Part shown: positions 59,419 through 64,000 of the stretch, one piece after another | Numbering within the stretch: position 1 is the stretch's first letter | Layout: every line of letters begins with the position of its first letter | DNA from: Comamonas sp. | GTDB lineage: Bacteria; Pseudomonadota; Gammaproteobacteria; Burkholderiales; Burkholderiaceae_C | Assembly (NCBI GenBank): GCA_028690035.1 | Contig: JAQVCA010000006.1 | Coordinates: 62,001-126,000 of the forward strand | DNA: 64,000 nt | Direction: 5' to 3' | The notes under the pieces: model-generated | Databases searched by the model: none | Seen by the model: only the letters and a program-made list of their open reading frames with translations | Told to the model about the DNA's origin: nothing | Position numbers and translations under genes: made by a program

Positions 59419-60545
59419 AGATTTTTCGCCACCTGATCTACAAAGAAGTACTCAGCGCCGTGGCCTTTGTGTCACTGGGCTTTCTGGCACTGTTCTTCTT
59501 TTTCGACCTGCTCGATGAAATGCGCAGCGTCGGACGCATTCCGGGCTACACCCTGTCCTACGCCCTGCTGGCCGTGGCCCTGGAAGTGCCCAACCACCTG
59601 TACGAGCTGCTGCCTATCACCGTGCTGATCGGCACCATCTTTGTCATGGCGCGCTTTGCCCAAAATTCAGAATTCACCATCATGCGCGTCAGTGGCATGG
59701 GGCCATGGCTGGCGTTGCGCACCATGGTGGTGCTGGGTTTGGCGTTTGTCGTGCTCACCGGCGTGATTGGTGATTACCTGGCGCCTGCTGCCGATCGCCT
59801 GGCCTTGCAGGCCCAGTCCAAGTACCTGGGGCGCAGCAAATCGGCGGGCAGCACCGGCGCCTGGCTCAAAGAGCGCGTCGATGGCCGCACCATCGCCGTC
59901 AATGCCAGCAGCGTCGATGCCGATGGCCGATTGCAATGGGTGCGCATTTTCGAGTTCGATAGCACCGGGCGCATGCTGCAGCAAATCCACGCCGCGCGCG
60001 CCCAAGTGCAGCCCGACAGCGACCACTGGGAGCTGGCAGAAGTGCGCCGCAGCCGCTTCAGCTATGCGGGCGATGGAGCCAGCGCAAACAGTGCGCGCGA
60101 AGCCACGGGCGTGCAGCAAGAACACCTGCCCACGCTGCGCTACCCCAGCAGCATCACCGGCGACATGATGCTGGCGGCCGTACACAAGCCCGCGCACATG
60201 CCCATGCTGGAGCTGTGGCGCTTTACCCAGCACCTCAAAGCCAACGACCAATCGGCGCAGAAGTACGAAATCGAGTTCTGGCGCAAAGTCTTCTACCCCC
60301 TGAGCTGCCTGGTGATGGTGGTGCTCGCCCTGCCCTTTGCCTACCTGCATTTCCGCTCGGGCGGCATTGCCAGTTACGTGTTCGGCGGCATCATGGCCGG
60401 CATCAGCTTCTTCTTGCTCAACAACGTCTTCAGCTACGCGGGCAATTTGCAAAACTGGTCGCCCCTATGGAGTGCGGCGGCGCCAGGGTTGATTTATTCA
60501 GCGTTATCGCTGGGGGCTTTTGGCTGGCTGGTGGTGCGACAGTAA
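59415..60545 (+). CDS. lptG: LPS export ABC transporter permease LptG
   Basis: Partner permease of LptF, 376 residues. The start MKIFRHLIYKEVLSAVAFVSLGFLALFFFFDLLDEM overlaps the lptF stop. It has six helices with a periplasmic domain (about 140-270); ALEVPNHLYELLPITVLIGTIFVMARFAQNSEFTIMRVSG is the coupling-helix region facing LptB. The LptF/G pair is complete. Confidence 0.94.
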   Translation: MKIFRHLIYKEVLSAVAFVSLGFLALFFFFDLLDEMRSVGRIPGYTLSYALLAVALEVPNHLYELLPITVLIGTIFVMARFAQNSEFTIMRVSGMGPWLALRTMVVLGLAFVVLTGVIGDYLAPAADRLALQAQSKYLGRSKSAGSTGAWLKERVDGRTIAVNASSVDADGRLQWVRIFEFDSTGRMLQQIHAARAQVQPDSDHWELAEVRRSRFSYAGDGASANSAREATGVQQEHLPTLRYPSSITGDMMLAAVHKPAHMPMLELWRFTQHLKANDQSAQKYEIEFWRKVFYPLSCLVMVVLALPFAYLHFRSGGIASYVFGGIMAGISFFLLNNVFSYAGNLQNWSPLWSAAAPGLIYSALSLGAFGWLVVRQ

Positions 60546-60614
60546 ACATATAAGCAATAGATTTTTTAGAAGAATAGGTCATAATGACAAAAAGTTGTTT
60601 TTAACCATCTTCTT

Positions 60615-61556
60615 ATGAATCTTCACCAATTTCGCTTTGTGCAAGAGGCCGTACGCCGCAACCTCAACCTGACCGAGGCGGCCAAGGCCCTGCACACCTC
60701 GCAGCCCGGTGTCTCCAAAGCCATCATCGAGCTGGAAGAAGAGCTGGGCGTGGACATCTTCGCGCGCCACGGCAAACGCCTCAAGCGCGTCACCGAGCCG
60801 GGTGAGCATGTGCTGCAAAGCATCGCCATCATCATGCGCGAGGTGAGCAACCTCAAGCGCATAGGCGAGCAGTTCAGCGCCCAGGACAGCGGCACCCTCA
60901 GCATCGCCACCACCCACACCCAGGCGCGCTACGTGCTGCCCCACGCCGTGGCCAAACTGCGCAGCAGCTACCCCAAAGTCCATATCAGCCTGCACCAGGC
61001 CACCCCGCACGAAGTGGCGCGCATGGTGCTCGAAGAGCAAGCAGAAATCGGCATGGCCACCGAATCCCTGGCCGACTACCCCGACCTGGTCACCCTGCCC
61101 TGCTACGAATGGGAGCATGTGTTGGTCGTCCCCCCCAACCACCCACTGGCAAAAAAAGAGCGCATCGGTCTTGATGACCTGGCCATCGAACCCCTCATCA
61201 CCTACCACCCCTCGTTCACCGGCCGCAACAAAATTGACGCCGCCTTTAGCGCCCGCCAGCTGCATCCGCGCATCGTGCTGGAGGCCATCGACTCCGACGT
61301 CATCAAAACCTACGTGCGCCTGGGCCTGGGCGTGGGCATCGTCGCGGAAATGGCCATGCGCGAAGACCAGCTCGGCGACCTGGTTGCGCGCCCCCTGGGC
61401 CACCTGTTTGGCCAAAGCGTGGCGCGCGTGGCCTTCAAGCGCGGCGCCTACCTGCGCAACTTTGTCTATAAATTTGCCGAAACCCTGAGCGACCGCTTGA
61501 GCCGCGACCTCATCCTGCGCGCCATGCAAGGCGACGCGCACGACTACGGCCTGTAA
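60615..61556 (+). CDS. LysR-family regulator, CysB type
   Basis: A 313-residue LysR regulator of the CysB group. The HTH is about residues 1-60 (MNLHQFRFVQEAVRRNLNLTEAAKALHTSQPGVSKAIIELEEELG) and the effector domain TLSIATTHTQARYVLPHAVAKLR is diagnostic; CysB and Cbl share it and respond to O-acetylserine, thiosulfate or sulfate. Which of the two is not decided by sequence. No sulfur-assimilation operon adjoins it. Confidence 0.88.
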   Translation: MNLHQFRFVQEAVRRNLNLTEAAKALHTSQPGVSKAIIELEEELGVDIFARHGKRLKRVTEPGEHVLQSIAIIMREVSNLKRIGEQFSAQDSGTLSIATTHTQARYVLPHAVAKLRSSYPKVHISLHQATPHEVARMVLEEQAEIGMATESLADYPDLVTLPCYEWEHVLVVPPNHPLAKKERIGLDDLAIEPLITYHPSFTGRNKIDAAFSARQLHPRIVLEAIDSDVIKTYVRLGLGVGIVAEMAMREDQLGDLVARPLGHLFGQSVARVAFKRGAYLRNFVYKFAETLSDRLSRDLILRAMQGDAHDYGL

Positions 61557-61575
61557 ATTTCTTTGGCTACGCACC

Positions 61576-62727
61576 ATGTTCACCCCCAGCTTTCCCAGCC
61601 GACTGCCCCAGGTCGGCACCACCATCTTTACCGTCATGTCTGCCCTGGCGCAGCAGCACCAGGCCGTCAACCTCGGCCAAGGCTTCCCCGACTTTGATTG
61701 CGACCCGCAACTGCTGCACGCCGTCACCGACGCCATGCACGCGGGCCACAACCAATACGCCCCTATGACCGGCATCGCCGCGCTGCGCCAAGCCGTCAGC
61801 GACAAAATGCACGCCCTCTATGGCCGCCGCTACCACGCCGATAGCGAAATCACCGTCACCGCCGGGGCCACGCAAGGCATCCTCACCGCCATCTTGGCCT
61901 GCGTGCAGCCGGGCGATGAAGTCATCGTGCTCGACCCCTGCTACGACAGCTACGTGCCCAACATCGCGCTGGCCGGGGGCGTGGCCGTGCGCGTGCCGCT
62001 CACCCCCGGCAGCTTTGCGCCCGACTTCGACAAAATCGCCGCTGCCCTCACGCCGCGCACGCGCCTGCTCATCACCAACAGCCCGCACAACCCCAGTGCC
62101 ACCGTCTGGAGCGACGCGCAAATGCGCCAGCTAGAAGACCTGCTCGCCCCCACCAATGTGCTGCTGCTCAGCGACGAGGTGTACGAGCACATGGTCTTTG
62201 ACGGCCAGCAACACCAAAGCGCAGCGCGCTTCCCCGGCCTGGCCACGCGCGCCTTCATCGTCTCCAGCTTTGGCAAGACCTACCACGTCACCGGCTGGAA
62301 AGTGGGCACCGTCGCCGCCCCCGCCGCGCTCATGGCCGAGTTTCGCAAAGTCCACCAATTCAACGTCTTTAGCGTCAACACCCCCATGCAAGTGGGCCTG
62401 GCGCAATACATGACCAACCCCGCGCCCTACCTGGAACTGTCCGCCTTCTACCAGCGCAAGCGCGACCTGTTCCTGCAAGGCCTGCAAGCCACGCGCCTGC
62501 AGCCCCTGCCCACGCGCGGCACCTACTTTCAGTGCGTGGACATTTCTGCGGTCACCGACCTGAACGAAGCCGACTTCTGCCGCTGGCTGGTGCAAGAAAT
62601 CGGCGTAGCCGCCATTCCGCTATCGGCCTTCTATGGCGATGGCTTCGACCAAAAAGTCGTGCGCTTTTGCTTTGCCAAGCAGGACGCGACCTTGCACGCA
62701 GCGCTGGAGCGACTGCAGAAGCTATAA
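61576..62727 (+). CDS. PLP aminotransferase (methionine aminotransferase-like)
   Basis: A class I fold aminotransferase of 383 residues. VNLGQGFPDFDCDPQLLHAV, NQYAPMTGIAALRQAV and GATQGI open the fold; the PLP lysine is K234 in SSFGKTYHVTGWKVG. The sequence is closest in style to E. coli YbdL (methionine aminotransferase) and to kynurenine aminotransferases. It starts 19 bases after the CysB-type gene, a plausible sulfur-related pair. Confidence 0.86.
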   Translation: MFTPSFPSRLPQVGTTIFTVMSALAQQHQAVNLGQGFPDFDCDPQLLHAVTDAMHAGHNQYAPMTGIAALRQAVSDKMHALYGRRYHADSEITVTAGATQGILTAILACVQPGDEVIVLDPCYDSYVPNIALAGGVAVRVPLTPGSFAPDFDKIAAALTPRTRLLITNSPHNPSATVWSDAQMRQLEDLLAPTNVLLLSDEVYEHMVFDGQQHQSAARFPGLATRAFIVSSFGKTYHVTGWKVGTVAAPAALMAEFRKVHQFNVFSVNTPMQVGLAQYMTNPAPYLELSAFYQRKRDLFLQGLQATRLQPLPTRGTYFQCVDISAVTDLNEADFCRWLVQEIGVAAIPLSAFYGDGFDQKVVRFCFAKQDATLHAALERLQKL

Positions 62728-62731
62728 ATTT

Positions 62732-62812
62732 AAAAGCTGCTCGCGCTTATCTGACAAGGGTTTCATGGTTAAAAGGCTTTGAAACCCTTTGTTTTTGAGC
62801 GGTGCAAGCTAT
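62732..62812. repeat. Full palindromic repeat element (copy h)
   Basis: The left tip AAAAGCTGCTCGCGCTT (62732-62748) and a degraded right tip GAGCGGTGCAAGCTAT (62797-62812) flank a perfect inner stem AAGGGTTTCA/TGAAACCCTT (62756-62765 and 62780-62789), followed by TGTTTTT, terminator-like for the aminotransferase gene. Confidence 0.75.
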
Positions 62813-62859
62813 GGAAAAAGCAATCCGCTGGTTTGGCAAGCTTGTTGTCGCCGGTTGAA

Positions 62860-62882
62860 TGCAAAAAACCACATTTTTTGCA
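62860..62882. promoter_or_regulatory. Perfect palindrome upstream of cas10
   Basis: TGCAAAAAA and TTTTTTGCA pair perfectly around CCACA, 51 bases before the cas10 start. It could be an operator for a CRISPR-operon regulator or part of its promoter; no -35/-10 pair is convincing here. Confidence 0.5.
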
Positions 62883-62933
62883 TAGATACTGCGCGTTATC
62901 CATTTCTGGCACCGCAGCAGGAGAAAGCCGCCC

Positions 62934-64000
62934 ATGACCACCCTTTCAGAATCCCATTGGCTCCATGCCTCTTGCCGGGTGGCCTTGGCCGCCTACTTGC
63001 ATGACCTGGGTAAATTTGCCGAGCGTGCCCGGCTGGACGTGCCCCGCGACGCACTGGATGCGCACAAAACCCAGTACTGCCCCTGGCACAGCACCACCCC
63101 GGGGGGCAAAAACGGCTACCACAGCCACATCCACGCGGCCTACACCGCGCTGGCGTTTGACCACATTGAGCGCCACGCCCCCAGCCTGATCCACGGCGAC
63201 ATGGCGCCTTTCGTCAACCGCCATCAATTGCAGGCGGGCAGCGAGGCCGATTCGCTGGTCAACGCCGCTGCTGCGCACCACCGGCCCGACACGTTTTTGC
63301 AGTGGATCATCGCCAGCGCCGACCGCCTGGCCAGCGGCTTCGAGCGCGAGGCGTTTGAGCAGTACAACGCCGCCCAAGAGGGCAATGCAGACAATCCCAC
63401 CGGGCGTAACCACTACCAAGCACGGCTGCTCTCATTGTTGGAGCAAGTGCAAATCGACGGTGCCGACAAAAGTCACAGCCTCAAGAGTCTGCAATGGCGC
63501 TACCCGCTCAAGGCCTTGTCGCCGCAAGCCATCTTCCCGCAGCCGCGCGACAAATGCGAACCTGGTCAGGATGCCATCGCGCAGCAGGAATACGCCGCCC
63601 TGTGGCAGCAGTTTTTGCAGGCCCTGCAAGCCATTCCCGCCGCGCACCGCAGCCAATGGCCGCTGTGGCTAGACCATTTCGACACCGCCTGGCTCACTTT
63701 TACCCACGCCATTCCCTCGGCCACGGCCTTTGGCAGCAAGCCCGAGGTATCGCTGTACGACCACAGCAAAACCACCGCCGCCTTGGCCGTGGCCCTGTGG
63801 CGCTGGCATGAAGCCCAAGGCCAAACCGATGCCGCTGCCGCCCAGCGCCTGAAAGAGCGCAGCGACTGGGACGAGCAAAAGTTTCTGCTCATTCAGGGCG
63901 ACTTTTTCGGCATCCAAGATTTCATCTTTGCCGACGGCAGCCAAACCCGGCGCGATGCCGCGCGGCTCTTGCGCGGGCGCTCGTTCCAGGTGTCGCTGTT
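62934..64000 (+). CDS. cas10: Cas10 (Csm1-like) large subunit of a type III CRISPR system, 5' part
   Basis: Cas10 is the large subunit of Csm/Cmr effector complexes; it senses target RNA, makes cyclic oligoadenylates and cleaves DNA through an HD domain. The frame opens at ATG 62934 (AGGAG 10 bases upstream) and runs off the right edge after 355 codons. The HD signature is AYLHDLGKFAERA (H23-D24). SLYDHSKTTAALAVALW (near residue 275) and QGDFFGIQDFIF (near 318-335) followed by ARLLRGRSFQVSL are typical of Csm1. The second Palm with the GGDD motif lies outside. No array or other cas gene is in the window; subtype III-A is an inference. Confidence 0.87.
   Translation, partial: MTTLSESHWLHASCRVALAAYLHDLGKFAERARLDVPRDALDAHKTQYCPWHSTTPGGKNGYHSHIHAAYTALAFDHIERHAPSLIHGDMAPFVNRHQLQAGSEADSLVNAAAAHHRPDTFLQWIIASADRLASGFEREAFEQYNAAQEGNADNPTGRNHYQARLLSLLEQVQIDGADKSHSLKSLQWRYPLKALSPQAIFPQPRDKCEPGQDAIAQQEYAALWQQFLQALQAIPAAHRSQWPLWLDHFDTAWLTFTHAIPSATAFGSKPEVSLYDHSKTTAALAVALWRWHEAQGQTDAAAAQRLKERSDWDEQKFLLIQGDFFGIQDFIFADGSQTRRDAARLLRGRSFQVSL

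Noticed and set aside
62728-62933. CRISPR array or leader between the aminotransferase and cas10
   Set aside because: No regularly spaced direct repeats; the structure present is the nested palindrome of copy h and one isolated palindrome.

Overview
The window looks like a chromosomal segment of a Burkholderiales bacterium, most likely Comamonadaceae. The grounds are a moderately high GC content, housekeeping blocks in the order usual for that group (folC-SPOR-cvpA-purF-metZ; rlmE-ftsH-folP-glmM; pepA/lptFG; rsfS-rlmH-maf), and FtsH, RsfS and Etf sequences of beta-proteobacterial type. This is a judgement from protein sequence and synteny; no search was run.

Layout. Bases 1-11525 are a cellulose operon in the order bcsZ-bcsC-bcsE-bcsF-bcsQ-bcsA-bcsG. 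It includes the set needed for phosphoethanolamine-modified cellulose (E, F, G). bcsC is cut by one in-frame amber codon (2236-2238). bcsB is not in the window. A TPP riboswitch and thiC follow (11608-13702). Next comes a minus-strand group (MFS transporter, argG, ppnP, a small exported protein, an ArsC-like protein), then folC, a SPOR protein, cvpA, purF, metZ and gltX on the plus strand. A strong promoter inside the end of gltX drives a tRNA-Ala/Glu/Asp array present as two identical tandem copies (25588-26229).

Bases 26362-31104 hold etfBA, an acyl-CoA dehydrogenase and an FMN oxidoreductase, preceded by palindromic operator-like sites. Bases 31159-36193 are glmM, folP, ftsH and rlmE on the minus strand, with yhbY and a glycosyltransferase-like gene diverging. 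Bases 37601-39849 are a divergent pair, a tyrosine recombinase and a KfrA-like coiled-coil DNA-binding protein, around a palindrome-rich promoter. Then come rhodanese, a Pcm-like methyltransferase, an HD hydrolase with a HerA-like ATPase, yebC-purD-hemF, rsfS-rlmH-maf and a metallophosphatase.

Bases 49744-52356 (minus) encode a signalling cassette: an HD-GYP protein, an HTH-receiver protein and a receiver-Hpt protein. Through c-di-GMP it could bear on the BcsA PilZ domain and BcsE. An acyl-CoA hydrolase-like gene, a chemoreceptor with a CZB domain, holC-pepA, lptFG, a CysB-type regulator and an aminotransferase follow. The right edge cuts through a Cas10 gene (type III CRISPR, Csm1-like), preceded by a perfect 9-bp-arm palindrome.

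Across the window at least eight intergenic gaps carry members of one palindromic repeat family with conserved outer tips (AGCTGCTNGCGCTTG and its complement) and a second inner stem. It is the most widespread structure here that gene annotation does not explain.
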